A stretch of DNA of 64,000 nucleotides from Prosopocoilus inquinatus (lineage: Eukaryota > Arthropoda > Insecta > Coleoptera > Lucanidae), in the NCBI GenBank assembly GCA_036172665.1, contig CM069870.1, positions 40,568,001-40,632,000 on the forward strand, in the 5' to 3' direction. The translations under genes were made by a program, and so were the position numbers. This document shows positions 11,203 through 21,890 of the stretch, piece by piece. Within the stretch, counting starts at the first letter, position 1, and each line of letters starts with the position of its first letter. The notes under the pieces are model-generated. The model ran no database searches. It saw nothing but the letters and a program-made list of their open reading frames with translations, and was not told the DNA's origin.

Positions 11203-12988
11203 TTAGGGTCTCTTGCCGCCCTGTCCGGTACTATTTAAATGTGCGGTTGTTTCTTTTTCGTTGTTCTTTTTATAAATCTTGTTCTGTACCTGATTTGTGA
11301 ATACATTTCCACGATTTTTTAATTTATATTCTAATTTTCTGCAATTTGACGCCTCGTGGCCGTTTGAGTTGCACCATTGACAAATTTGTATGTCCATTCC
11401 TCTTCTATTGTTTCCATAAGGGTTAATTGAAGTGTTATTATAACTGAGGTTCCTCCGTTTACAATTTATAGCCGGGTGTCCCATGTACCCACAGACTTGG
11501 CAAGTGGACGCCTTAGGTACACGACCATCAATTTGCTCCTTTTTTAGATGATCTCTGAAGTGTTGACTTTGTTTTTGAAAATAGTTTTTATGATGAAAAT
11601 TTTTATTAAAATGGTGGCTCGGTATTACAGTTCTTCCTTTAGGTATTTCTTGGTTTCTCCCATTTAATTGAAGTTTATCGACCAACAAATTTATTAAATT
11701 CTCCGTTTCCCTTCGGTCGTATGTTGTCGCCCCTTGACGAATATCTTCGACATTCACTTTTTCTTGAACTTTTTGGGTACTTTGATACAATACCGATTTA
11801 CCTTCTTTTTCGGTCTCTTCAATTGTGTCCACGAAGCATTCTAATTCCTTCAAACTATTCGGACTCTTTATACACACCATGTGTCTGTAATACGGTAGTA
11901 ATTCTGATATTAGCCTTTGCAGGATTTCTTTCTCCGACATTTGTGGGTTACAATCGTCGGCTATTTCCAGAAACGAATAAAAATATTCCGTAAGGGTATC
12001 GTCTACTTTTTGTTTCTTACGTATGAATTTCTCCTGTAACCTAAGTTCAAAATTAGGACCTAAAAATTTATTTTTTAATTGCTGAATTGTCCACTCCCAC
12101 TCGGCATTAGGATTTTTCTTCATTAGGTTTTCAAACCAAATGTAAGCACTTCCTTACAGTGAATTTGATAGACATCCCAACCATCCATCTCATCCCAACC
12201 GTTCATCCTAGCTGCCATTTTATATTCTTTCACAAACTGTATTAGGTCATCTACACTTGGATTGAAACTTGGTGGTTTTGAAAATTTTGGCGGTATTGCT
12301 TTTCTAGTTTGGAAAAACATACTGATAGTTTTATTCGCCGTTGTGTCTTCTAGGTATCTACTATTCCGGATGTAGTCCGATTTTCTTCCGTAGCTTTCTG
12401 TGACAATACTCAATTCTTCGTCTCGATTTATCAATCTACATCGTTTAGGTACAGCCCCTGTTTGATTAAACATTTTGTTTTGTTGAACGGGAACCGGTGC
12501 AGGTAGAATTTGTTTTTGCTGGAATTTTATGGAATCACAAACATTTTTGCGATTCTGCTTTCTTGTATCCGGTTTGCTGATTTCCGGTAATTCTGGAGGG
12601 ATTGGTATTTTATTTGTTTTCCTGAATCCTTTATTTTCTCTTGTTCAAGAGATTCGATTTTTTGTTTCTCTTGATTCTCGACTTGGATTTGCTTTCGAGG
12701 AAGTCTTGGCGTTTGCTTTAAATCCGAAATTTGTTTCTGGTTTGTAACAACTGTTTCGTCTAAATTTCCAAAATTGTAGGCTCTTCCTCTTCGCTGATTA
12801 ATGTCTCCTCCAAATGTAATACCTTTGTCGTTGGAGACCGTGGTGTCAAGGTGCATCTCGCGGTAGGAAAGTATGTTTTTTTTTTTATCGAGATTTATGT
12901 AAAGATCCCGCCTTCCTTTGGCTTCATTAATGTTTTCCGATTTATTTTCTTCTTTGCTTCTTAATCGTGTTCGCGGTCCCTCAGCCAT
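11203..12988 (-). pseudogene. G1 Gag
   Basis: The start is the ATG at 12988-12986. Frames 12988-12527, 12473-12123 and 12123-11203 are joined by frameshifts. The last part has a capsid-like helical region (FIRKKQKVDDTLTEYFYSFL) and a Lys-rich stretch. Two CCHC zinc knuckles follow, CQVCGYMGHPAINC and CQWCNSNGHEASNC (about 11515 and 11375). The N-terminus is charged, with no membrane signal. Gag forms the particle that packages element RNA. The frame ends at a TAA at 11203, with pol in the -1 frame across it. Confidence 0.85.
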
Positions 12989-13585
12989 TTATGTTAACTT
13001 TTAATGTACGTTTATTTGGTTATTATTTTTATTTTACATACATTAATTAATTAATTCCCTTAAACTTATTCAATAAAGTTAAATTTAAAATATGTGATTC
13101 CATATTCCTTTGTGCGAATTATTAAATTAAACAATCAGAACACAAATAATGTATGTGTCGCAATTATGCCGAATTCTTAGGGCAATTCCACTATTGCCAA
13201 TGATATAATTATTATACATTTATTTAAACTTCATTCGTAGAATGCTACGTTGCACAAGAGCGCATTTGTTCGCGTTAAATGTGTATCAACCGGCGATATC
13301 CAATTATGCCCACGTGTGAATTATTAGCTATTAATTAATTATTCTTTTTTATATTTGCTGAAATATTTTTTTACTTATTCCCATCAATTATCACAGGGAA
13401 CGCATAATTTTAATAAATTGGCCGAGGTTTATTATAATCGATTACCTTCATAGTTTTTCTCCTGTTAGGTAAAATACCTTAATAATACTTTTGCGACTGC
13501 GTCCCAAGCTCTCAGCTTACATAACACTATTTGCATTTAACGTGTCTTTAGCCCAAAATATCGAGCAAAAAGGCGCCTCCACCAC
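12989..13585 (-). other. G1 5' leader
   Basis: This is about 600 bp between the 5' LTR and the gag ATG, AT-rich and without a gene. Just inside the LTR the minus strand reads GTGGTGGAGGCGCC. That is where a tRNA primer site would lie, but I cannot assign the tRNA. Confidence 0.5.
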
Positions 13586-13935
13586 TGTCACACTCTCTGT
13601 GCGCGCTTACTAAAGGTAGTCGTTGGGGTAACGTAGCTCTGGGTAGAAGGTGCCGCTCAGGTATGGGCTAAAGGCACTAGGGGGGGGGGGGTAGTTTACC
13701 CGATAGACAAATGGGTTTCTTACCTCGTCCCGGTCTTATCTCGAAACAGGAAGGTCCTCTTCAGACAACAACTTTTAGGCTTTATTGAGCACCGCTATAG
13801 AGTCGCCTTGCCGAGCCCACCTTCCTTGGACGGTGCCACCTCGACTCTGTCCCCGCAATTTTCCAATTATCCATAGCTCAGCTAAGTGACCTGTTAACAA
13901 ATATATACAGCTGTCCCGAAAGAGTCTTCGTGACA
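13586..13935 (-). repeat. G1 5' LTR
   Basis: This 350-bp partner of 370-723 starts TGTCAC and ends GTGACA on the minus strand. It contains an 11-base G run that is absent in the 3' copy. A TATATA stretch (13901-13906) is a possible promoter TATA element. Confidence 0.85.
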
Positions 13936-14519
13936 GTATGACAAGACAAAACAGTGGAGTCCAAATACAGAAAAAGGACAGTCATTGGGACAACCGAAAA
14001 GGACGGAATACAGTGGTGAACCAAACTCACAAGAAGGAAAGCTCTTCAGAAACAGTACATGTGATGAATATAGAAAACGAGCACAATAGATTTTTAGTGA
14101 ATATTACGGTCAATGAGAAACAAATGAACTTCCTGTTGGACACTGGTGCTTCAAGCGGCATCGTAGGACTCGAAGGATAAGAATAAGCAATCGGATCACT
14201 GAAACTAAATAAGCCAAGTGCACAACTTCAGAGCTACGGAAAGATGGATGTTCCTTTGAAAGGATGGACCATGGTTCAGGTCAAGTTGAATAATATGGTT
14301 CGAAATTTGCGATTATTGGTTGCAGACTCACCAAATGGAGCAAACCTTTTCGGTGCAACGTGGTTTAACGCTTTTGGATTAAAAATTTCTCACGAAAACG
14401 AAGCGCCAATGGGAATTGTAAATATAATTGAACCGGTTTTGACCCCAGAGACAAGGATGAATAGAAGAAATTTGCAACCGATATCTAAACTTTTTTGCAG
14501 AAGGTTTGGGAACATGTAA
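13936..14519 (+). pseudogene. G0 Gag-Pol: spacer and protease
   Basis: This continues the element begun at 1-369. The frame 13938-14180 ends in a retropepsin active site, NFLLDTGASSGIV (about 14131-14169). Two TAA stops follow at 14178-14189, then the same frame reopens (14244-14519) with the protease C-terminal half (NLFGATWFNAFGL). A frameshift near 14510 leads into RT. The protein is similar in plan to the K02A2.6-like gypsy polyproteins common in animals. Confidence 0.8.
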
Positions 14520-15789
14520 AACTTTCAAAGCTCACTTGTACCTAAAAGAAGGAGCAGTTCCTCGAATACACAAACCGCGTCCTGTTCCATTCGCACAAAA
14601 AGAGGCGGCCAAGCTTGAAATTGATCGCTTAGTGGCAAATGGCATTATACAACCTATACAAATAAGCCAGTGGGCAGCACCAATCGTGGTGGTTGTCAAA
14701 CCAAACGGCTCAGTGCGAATATGCGGTGACTTCAAAGTGACGATAAACACACAGTTGGATATTAAACAATATCCATTACCAAGACCAGAAGAGCTTTTCC
14801 AGAAACTGCAAAATGGAAAAAGATTTTCCAAGTTTGACTTATCAGATGCATACCTGCAAATTGAACTAGACGAAGCATCAAAGCAGTTGGCTGTTATCAC
14901 TACTCAGTATGGACTATTCCAGTATCAGCGACTGGCATTTGGTATTGCTAGCGCTCCGGCAATTTTTCAACGATTTATAGAACAAATTATTACTGGTCTC
15001 GATGGTTGCGCAAATTACCTTGACGACATCATTATCACAGGTGAAAATTATGAACAACACTTGCGAACATTGGAGGAATTGTTCCATCGATTGAAACAGA
15101 ACGAACTACGGTGCAATCGTCAAAAATGCGAATTTTTCAAGAATCAAGTTGAATACCTGGGAAATGTAATTTCTAAAGATGGACTTCGACCGTCAGATTC
15201 AGGAATTAAGGCAGTTCGTGAACTACTCAGACCCCAGAACTTTCTGCAGCTGCAATCTTTTCTGGGAAAAGTCAACTATTATATCAAATACATTCCCAAC
15301 TTTTCACAGCTTGCAGCCCCTTTAAATGTTCCACGAAAAAAGGACACGCTTTTCATCTGGGGACAAAATCAACAAATTGCATTCGTGGCATTAAAAAACA
15401 GCATAGTCGAAACAGCGCAACTAGTGCATTTTAATCCAGAAGTACCAATCATACTGGCAACGGATGCCTCAAGTTATGATATTGGTGCAGTGTTATCACA
15501 CCGTTTTCCAGATGGGTCAGAGAAACCAATAGCATTTGCATCGAAAACGATGAACTCTCACGAACAGAAGTACTCCCAAATTGAAAAAGAAGCACTATCG
15601 ATCATTTTTGGTGTTAAAAAGTTTCACCAATTTTTATACGGACTCTCACGGCCTTTCGAATTACAAACAGATCATAAACCGTTGGTCACAATTTTTGCAC
15701 CTGATAGAAAACTACCAATCTTGTCTGTTCAACGCATACAGAGATGGGCAATTTTGTTGATGTCATACAATTTTGTTATAAGTTACTGA
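14506..15789 (+). pseudogene. G0 reverse transcriptase / RNase H
   Basis: A long open frame with full RT order: SQWAAPIVVVVKPNGSVRIC, then FDLSDAYLQIEL with the first catalytic Asp, then NYLDDIII at 15016-15027 with the YLDD pair. Next are the connection (FLGKVNYYIKY) and RNase H with ILATDASSYDIGAV, SQIEKEALSI and ELQTDHKPL. The RNase H active-site acids are present. The frame ends at a TGA (15787-15789) where the usual tail carrying an ADALSR-type motif is missing. The next sequence is already the integrase N-terminal region, so a small deletion joins the two. Confidence 0.88.
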
Positions 15790-17078
15790 AGAAAATGAAG
15801 AGGACTACTCTATTTTCCAATCGATGCAACACTGGTAGCTAAGGAAACGGCTAAAGATGTCATCCTAAAAGACGTGAAACGATTCGTAGAAAATGGTTGG
15901 CCAGAGAAATTTTCGACTAAAAATGAAGCCATAAAACCGTACTTCGAGCGACGAATGAATTTGACAGTACACAATGGTGTTTTGGTATGGCAGACCAATA
16001 CAACGAGAGTTGTTGTACCCCCATCAATTAAGAAAAATGTGCTCAGAGTACTTCATCATGGGCACTTTGGCATCGAAAGAATGAAGCAGTTAGCAAGGCG
16101 TTATTGCTGGTGGCCTCGAGTAAATAAGGACATTGAAGAAATCACGAAAACTTGCGACTCGTGTTGTGCTAATCAAACAAGTCCAGCATGCGAATATCAG
16201 TCATGGCCGAAAGCAGAACGACCTTGGGAACGGATACATATCGACTTTGCAGGACCATTCATGGATAAGCAGTGGTTAATTGCAGTGGATGCCTACTCAA
16301 AATTTCCCTATGCAATGAACACAACGACAACAGAAGCGACGATAACCGCACTCAGCAAAATGTTTATCATTGAAGGACTTCCAGAAGTAATTGTATCAGA
16401 CAACGGCAGTCAATTTACATCGCAAAATTTCCAAGAGTTTTGTATTGCACGTGGGATTGAGCATTTGACAAGTGCTCCCATCCACCCTGCCTCAAATGGT
16501 GAAGCCGAACGGCTGGTACGCACATTTAAAAAGGCGATGTTAAAAATTTGTTGGGAGGGAGAAAAGAGCAAAATGCATGCTCTAGATGAATTTTTGTTTA
16601 CTTATCGCCCCTAACCCTAACCCCTAACCCTGATTCAGGAAAATCACCAGCCGAATTACTTTATGGACGGAAACCTAGAACGCAACTGGTAGTAATGCTA
16701 CCGACTCGCCACATTTCGTCAGAAAACATCCAATATACCTCAAAATTCGAAATTGGTGACTCAGTTCTCACAAAAACGTTCCGGCCCCACGGAGCGCCTT
16801 GGATCGTTGGCAAAGTTGTACGCAAGCTGGGTCGCATTATGTACGAGATGGATGTCGGCAACTATAGAATTTGGCGGCGACACCAGAATCAAATGCGTAA
16901 ATGCGGAATTTTACGCAAATCAGAAATCAAAACAGTGGATGATTTTCTAATAATCAAGACACCTGTGATGAATGAAAGTTCCAGTGGGCCAGCAAACGAG
17001 AACGTGAATCAGGACCGAGACGTTCAACGAGAATTAGACACCCTCCAGTACGGTTCTCACCGGGCAGTTGAAACCTGA
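15790..17078 (+). pseudogene. G0 integrase
   Basis: The frame 15874-16614 has the HHCC zinc domain (HHGHFGIERM ... TKTCDSC). The DDE core has Asp at 16243-16245, Asp at 16399-16401 and Glu at 16507-16509, with the retroviral D-35-E spacing. The frame stops in a CCCTAA-like repeat at 16608-16631 and resumes with GKSPAELLYGRKPR and a C-terminal region (EIGDSVLTKTFRPHGAPWIVGKV, 16750-16820). The final stop is at 17076-17078, just before the polypurine tract. Integrase function is lost through the interruption. Confidence 0.85.
16608..16631 (+). repeat. short telomere-like (CCCTAA)n tract inside G0 integrase
   Basis: The sequence CCCCTAACCCTAACCCC continues as TAACCCT, three to four CCCTAA-type units. 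It interrupts the integrase frame between the TYRP and GKSPAELLYGR motifs, which are normally only a few residues apart. Insects usually carry TTAGG; this is a TTAGGG-like permutation. It may be slippage or a repair patch. Confidence 0.6.
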
Positions 17079-17090
17079 AGGTGGAGGAAG
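17077..17090 (+). other. G0 polypurine tract
   Basis: GAAGGTGGAGGAAG lies immediately upstream of the TGTTATG start of the LTR. This is the expected plus-strand primer site. Confidence 0.7.
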
Positions 17091-17248
17091 TGTTATGATT
17101 GAGTAGGTTTTGGGTTTGAAAAACAACAGACAGTTGAGTTTTGTTAATATGAGACTTCTGAATTGTAATTAAAAGTTATAAAATAAATTGTGACGTTAAA
17201 TAATATTATTAATCCGTATTGGATATTGAAGACAGTCAAACCGTAACA
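17091..17248 (+). repeat. G0 3' LTR
   Basis: This 158-bp segment begins TGTTA and ends TAACA, directly after the polypurine tract, and holds AATAAA-like sequence. The 5' partner is outside the window, so the limits rest on terminal dinucleotides and neighbours. After 17248 the sequence matches the interior of the M1 element at 37660-38060, confirming the right boundary. Confidence 0.7.
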
Positions 17249-18416
17249 GTTTATAATAAATCTAAGCGTTAGTAGTGCGAATATGGCACAATAAATGAAA
17301 AAATAACAAACAAAAAATACATGAGTTTGACGTGAATATACTTTATATTATAATTAATTAATATAATATATATTAAATTCACTTAAAACTTATTTCAATG
17401 CATAAATTTCTAAATAGTTAACTGTATGAATAGAAGTTTCAATAATTTATCTGTTAATATTGAAAGTAAAAAAACTGTGGACTGATTGTAATTTTCCATC
17501 GCGTCCTACATGTGACTATTAGGCTGTGGATAATGGAACTTGAAAAAGAATTAGATTTAGCAGGTTCTAAAAACCAACAAGAATAAAAACGAGGTTCAGT
17601 ATGAAGTCTAAAGAACTGTAGGTAATACTTGGCCAAAACAGATGCTTTTTAGGTGGAACTTCCAGTTTTTCATAGAGATGGGATTCCACCCGATGCAATC
17701 GTTTGCACCGGTAGAATCACGGAATGCACCCACAATGTACCCGGTGCATTGGATGCTTTGCCCGGTTGTCTACATTTACATAAGTCACAAAAAATTCTTC
17801 AAAATGACATCAAATACTCGATATTTTGTACGGACTATCACTAGGCAATTATTTTGTAACGTCAATTTTAAAAACTTAGTCATTTTGTTCAGATTTTAAG
17901 CTACAAAGCTTCCGGTTAAACTTTAAAGTTTACTGTTCAGCTATTCACCGGACACTATGAAACATTAAACCTGTAAACCACCTGCAAACAATTAAATAAC
18001 ATCAAGAAAAGATTATTTCTCGTTCGATTTGCGAGGGAAATTTAAATTTTTGAATGCACCCGATACACTCATGTCTGCACCCTGGTGAATGCACCCATTT
18101 GGATGCTTTCAATGCACCGGGTTCATTCCCTGGCCCATCTCTAGTTTTTCATAATAGCAGATTAAAAACTTACAGTTTATCGTTAATTAATTATGTCATA
18201 TTCCTATTGTAAACGCTTGGAATTATGATAAATTTATATTTTGTCTCAATAAAATGGAAATTTAAAGTAATCTGCCTCATTTTTCGTCTTGATTTACATA
18301 AAATGTTCCAGTTTGTCACTTTTGATAACTCACTCATTCAAGGTCAAATACCCACTGTCGCGTGTCAAAAACATATGATGGCAGTAACTGTGTCCTTAGA
18401 CTGAGATCGAGTGCCT
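17249..18416 (+). repeat. M1 inverted-repeat DNA element, copy 1 (right part)
   Basis: The sequence aligns with 37660-38193 along most of its length, for example the shared block around 17450-17560 and 37845-37950. Its right end (AGGTCAAATACCCACTGTCG to GAGTGCCT, ending at 18416) is the terminal inverted repeat seen twice in copy 2. The left part was lost or lies left of G0, so G0 appears inserted in this element. It contains a hAT-type MITE at 17673-18143. No coding frame is convincing. Confidence 0.7.
17673..18143. mobile_element. non-autonomous hAT-type element
   Basis: A 471-bp insertion with perfect 10-bp terminal inverted repeats TAGAGATGGG / CCCATCTCTA and an 8-bp target duplication GTTTTTCA (17665-17672 and 18144-18151). 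Both are hallmarks of hAT elements. The inner sequence is rich in subterminal copies of GGGTGCATT-like words (ATGCACCC, GGTGCATT). It has no transposase frame. Confidence 0.9.
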
Positions 18417-19548
18417 TAGTACGGCTTAGACAGCAGAGCTCTCTTTTGCTCGAAATTACTAGAATGACCGCCTAGCTTCGGTAACGTTCTGTGATGCAAG
18501 GTGGCGTGACTAATGCTAAAATAGATTTGTTTGCGCGTCACGGCTGTAACAATATGCAAAATTAGACGATTTCTTTTTCAACAATTCAAGTCTGCAATAG
18601 AAACTAAATTTCTTTTACATATAATAATATCGAATCGAGCTTAATAAAAGAAAAGAAATCTTGATCGAGTGGTGAAAATGTAGAGTACAGAAAATATACA
18701 TAATTCTCAAAATCCAAAAAGTATTCATGATTGAAGTCGACTCTGTACGAAATTTCATTTCATTTCATTTCACAAATTTTCGTAAAAGAAAAAATATTTA
18801 TAAATCATTAAAAATAAAGACAAAATAAAAATGTTATGATAACTACTACCGGTCTCATTATTATTCCGATCTTGGAGCAGGTTAATCTATTATTCTACTC
18901 CTATTAGGGTATTTTAAAAATACAAATGAGAGTATTAATTACCTACCAAGTTAATACTCTACATTATAACTTATCAATACTTAGAGCCAGTATTTTATCA
19001 CATTCGTCAATAAATAAGTAATAAAATGCATAAAAGATTAGGAAAGTGGGCGGTCCTAAAGCTGGCGCGAAATTTGAAACGGAGTCTATTGGACTCTAAA
19101 AATGCAGGCGTTACGCCAAACAAACTGAAAATACTCGCCTCACAGAGAGTTGTTGTGTAAACTTTTGCTAATCACTAAAACTTCGGATGAAAAGCTTCAA
19201 TAAAATTATTTTAGTTGTGCTTATTGTACGTAATTAGTTAATATATTTGTTATTAAGAATATGTATAAAATGCTTGTTTGAGCTTAGTTCAGCTGCAGGT
19301 CAATGACCCATTAATATACATATCCTAACACAACAAAATAAAAAAAATGTCTCTGGGAAAGCAGGCAATGAGTTTGTCAACAGTCTTCCAATACAATGTA
19401 CAAGATTGCTAACTTGCTAACACTTGCTAACCGAAAATACCCGAACGTCTGGGCAGCGGTACGTTTGCAATCTTGCAACACGTTTCTGATTTTTTGAACT
19501 GGGGCCCGTTCAGGAATAAGAAAGAGCGCGATTTGGGTAATATTGGCT
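18417..19548. other. intergenic, no gene seen
   Basis: AT-rich sequence with a short ATTTC-type microsatellite (about 18750-18771). No protein motif, long ORF or inverted repeat was recognised. Confidence 0.5.
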
Positions 19549-20015
19549 GCATTCGTAAGAACCAACTGTTGTGGAACAGTTACCGATATTTCTTACAAAA
19601 GAAGCGCTACTTTTCCGCTACTTCCGGAACGGTCGGCCGTATTTTGGAGCGAATTCTTATACGCTACTTTTCTGGAACGTGTTGAATTTAATGGCGGATG
19701 TGGCGGCAATTTTTCATTTAGAGCTGACTTAGAGGTTATGTACGTAGTGTAATTTTTAATTAATTATTATAAAAATTGTTATGTCTGCAACGGTCCCTAT
19801 GAAAATTGAAATATTATTTATAAGTTGATGTTTTGCTGTACGTGACAGGACAGCTTCCACAAGATGTTATGAGTCCGTCGCAGAATTTATTACAATTTTA
19901 TAATAATCTTCATAGGACAAAATAGTGTTTCAATTAATTTATTATTGTTTAGGTATGCTGTCAGTTTACCTTAAATTGTATAATTTTTTGTAGCAATAAT
20001 TGTTACATTAGAATT

Positions 20016-21286
20016 ATGGATTTGCAAGCTATTGCTGTAGAGGAACTGCAAGAGCCTATTGTATACAACGGAGTGATGAATGCTGTAGTTGAATTAGCAG
20101 AACCATTAAATATAATAGAGAATGCAAGAGAGAGGAATGATATTCCGAGAAATTCCAATTATTATGAGGAAACAATTCCGCAGTATATGGGTGATCTATT
20201 TGTTGAACATTTTAGAATGTCTAGAGAATGCTTTCAGGTATAAATTATTTATTATTAGTACACCATTATGTATGTAATGTTACTTTGTAGGATCTAATCA
20301 TTGTCATTGGAAATAATGGTATTTTCAATCGAATAAGGATACCTTTAGAAAAGACACCATTTATTCACCATATGGATTTTAGCAAAGCTTGAATCATTTT
20401 TAGCTGCAGGAGATCGGTTTGGTATTAGTAGAAGTTTAGGTCATGAACATTTTAAAAAAACTGTTGGTGCATTGGTGGCTCTAATAGACCAATATATTAG
20501 ATGGCCAGAAAATCATCAGGATGCAATACGGGTTTTTATTTACCTAAGAAATTATTTTCTTAAGTGTTGATAATTTGCAATTGCAGATCTTTCATGAACG
20601 TTCACGTGGTTTTCCGAGAGTTAGGCGTAATTGACGAGTGTCACATTCCCATTAAGCAACCTCTTAATAATGCACATGATTATTACAATAGAAAACAAAT
20701 ACATTCAATTATCTTACAAGGTATAAAAATTTCATAAAATTTCATTGTTTTCAATTCTATTTTCATTGATTTAGGAATTTTGTGATTGTTTATCGATATT
20801 TATGTGGGTGTGCCAGGTAGATGTCATGATGCACGTGTTTTACGGATAAGCCCTATTTATGCTAAAATAGTTAATGAAAACAATCCACTGATTCCACAAG
20901 ACTTTCATCTAATAGGAGATTCTGCGTATCCATTGTTGGAGAATTTATTAACGCTATTTCGTGATAATGGCCATCTGAATGAAGATGAACTTCGTTACAA
21001 CACAAAATTGTCTTCTATACGATCCGTAATTGAGCGAACATTTGGACTATTGAAAGGCAAGTTCCGAAGGCTGAAATATTTAGATATTGCAGATCCAGAA
21101 TTTGGTGTACAAATTATTGTTGCTGCCTGCGTTTTACATAACTTTATACTTCTACATGGAGATGAAGTTGATTTTGATGAAGAAGCCGAGAAAGATGAAA
21201 ATATTGAAAATGACATATATTTAGAAAATAGAAGGGATGGGTTACAAAAAAGAAATAATATTGTTCATCTATTACGTAATAATTAA
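20016..21286 (+). pseudogene. Harbinger DDE nuclease (HARBI1-like)
   Basis: The N-terminal part begins with the ATG at 20016 and runs to a splice-like GT at 20238. Intron-like gaps follow at 20238-20290, about 20530-20586 and 20720-20775. The catalytic region contains VIDECHIPI (first Asp), FIDIYVGVPGRCHDARVL, LIGDSAYPL (second Asp, about 20925) and SVIERTFGLLKGKFRRL (Glu, about 21035). This is the DDE_Tnp_4 pattern. The canonical Gly after the first Asp is Glu. The C-terminus is acidic. The middle region has frameshifts (about 20300-20590), so it is probably dead. The enzyme would cut at the element ends together with the partner on the minus strand. Confidence 0.85.
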
Positions 21287-21292
21287 ATTTAT

Positions 21293-21890
21293 TTATTTAT
21301 TTTTTTCCAACATTTGTTTTAATATGGAATTTCTTTCCCGCTGTATTAAATTACTTTCCTCAAAAGCTAGGCGAATACGTTTTAGTTCTTCAACCCTCAC
21401 TTCATCAAGCTCTTTTTGATGTTTCCTAAATTTGTATAACGCGCTCATTTTCTTTGCTCGTTCTGATGGATGCTTACTACTTGCGGCAGATTTACTTGGT
21501 ACAACGGTTAAATTATTTGAGGGAGCAGCAGTTGACATGTTTGAAGCCACCATCCAAGAAGTTGCTTCGCTAACTTGCACTTTTGTTGGTTGCACAAGAA
21601 GCCTATGAGGGCTATCCACTCTCATAGAAGACAACGTTTTGGGTATATTAACAGCTTTATCTTCGTGGTAAATTTCTACAAAGAGGTCAAAATACTCCCA
21701 CGAAACTCTAACCCTTCCTTAAGACTTAATGTTGTCTTTTATGTTAGTGTAAGTTTTTTTTAAGTTTCTCCATTTCCGGTCTAGAATATCTTCCGTTACT
21801 TCATGTTTTTGAACTTTAAAAGCTTCTTTTATTATGTTCCAAAGACCTCTTTTCTTTTAATTTTTGGTTTCCTGAACTGGGACACTAACA
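21293..21890 (-). pseudogene. Harbinger Myb/SANT-like DNA-binding protein
   Basis: On the minus strand, sequence from about 21890 encodes a helix-rich Myb/SANT-like domain (WNIIKEAF, ILDRKWRNLKKTY, SWEYFDLF). A Ser-rich linker and a C-terminal coiled coil (KFRKHQKELDEVRVEELKRIRLAF; frame 21634-21293) follow. Harbinger elements need such a partner for nuclear import and DNA binding. An in-frame TAA occurs near 21720. It converges tail to tail with the nuclease, with only 6 bp between the stops. Confidence 0.75.

Larger units (their letters stand above)
370..13935 (-). mobile_element. G1: large env-bearing Ty3/gypsy (errantivirus-like) element with macro and USP domains
   Basis: Two similar LTRs (370-723 and 13586-13935) bound minus-strand gag, protease, macrodomain, RT/RNase H, integrase, USP and env. 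A polypurine tract abuts the left (3') LTR. The 13.6 kb includes three later insertions: a Penelope-like element, a solo LTR and a foldback. Without them and their target copies the element would be about 11.4 kb, well above the 7-9 kb usual for insect errantiviruses. Every gene has frameshifts or stops, so this copy is dead. Flanks (GCACT left, GTATG right) are not an identical target duplication. A 5-bp duplication is nevertheless the length that keeps the host G0 frame in register. Confidence 0.88.

Noticed and set aside
19473..19752. Two short ORFs across the left Harbinger end
   Set aside because: They overlap the terminal repeat and have no homology features.
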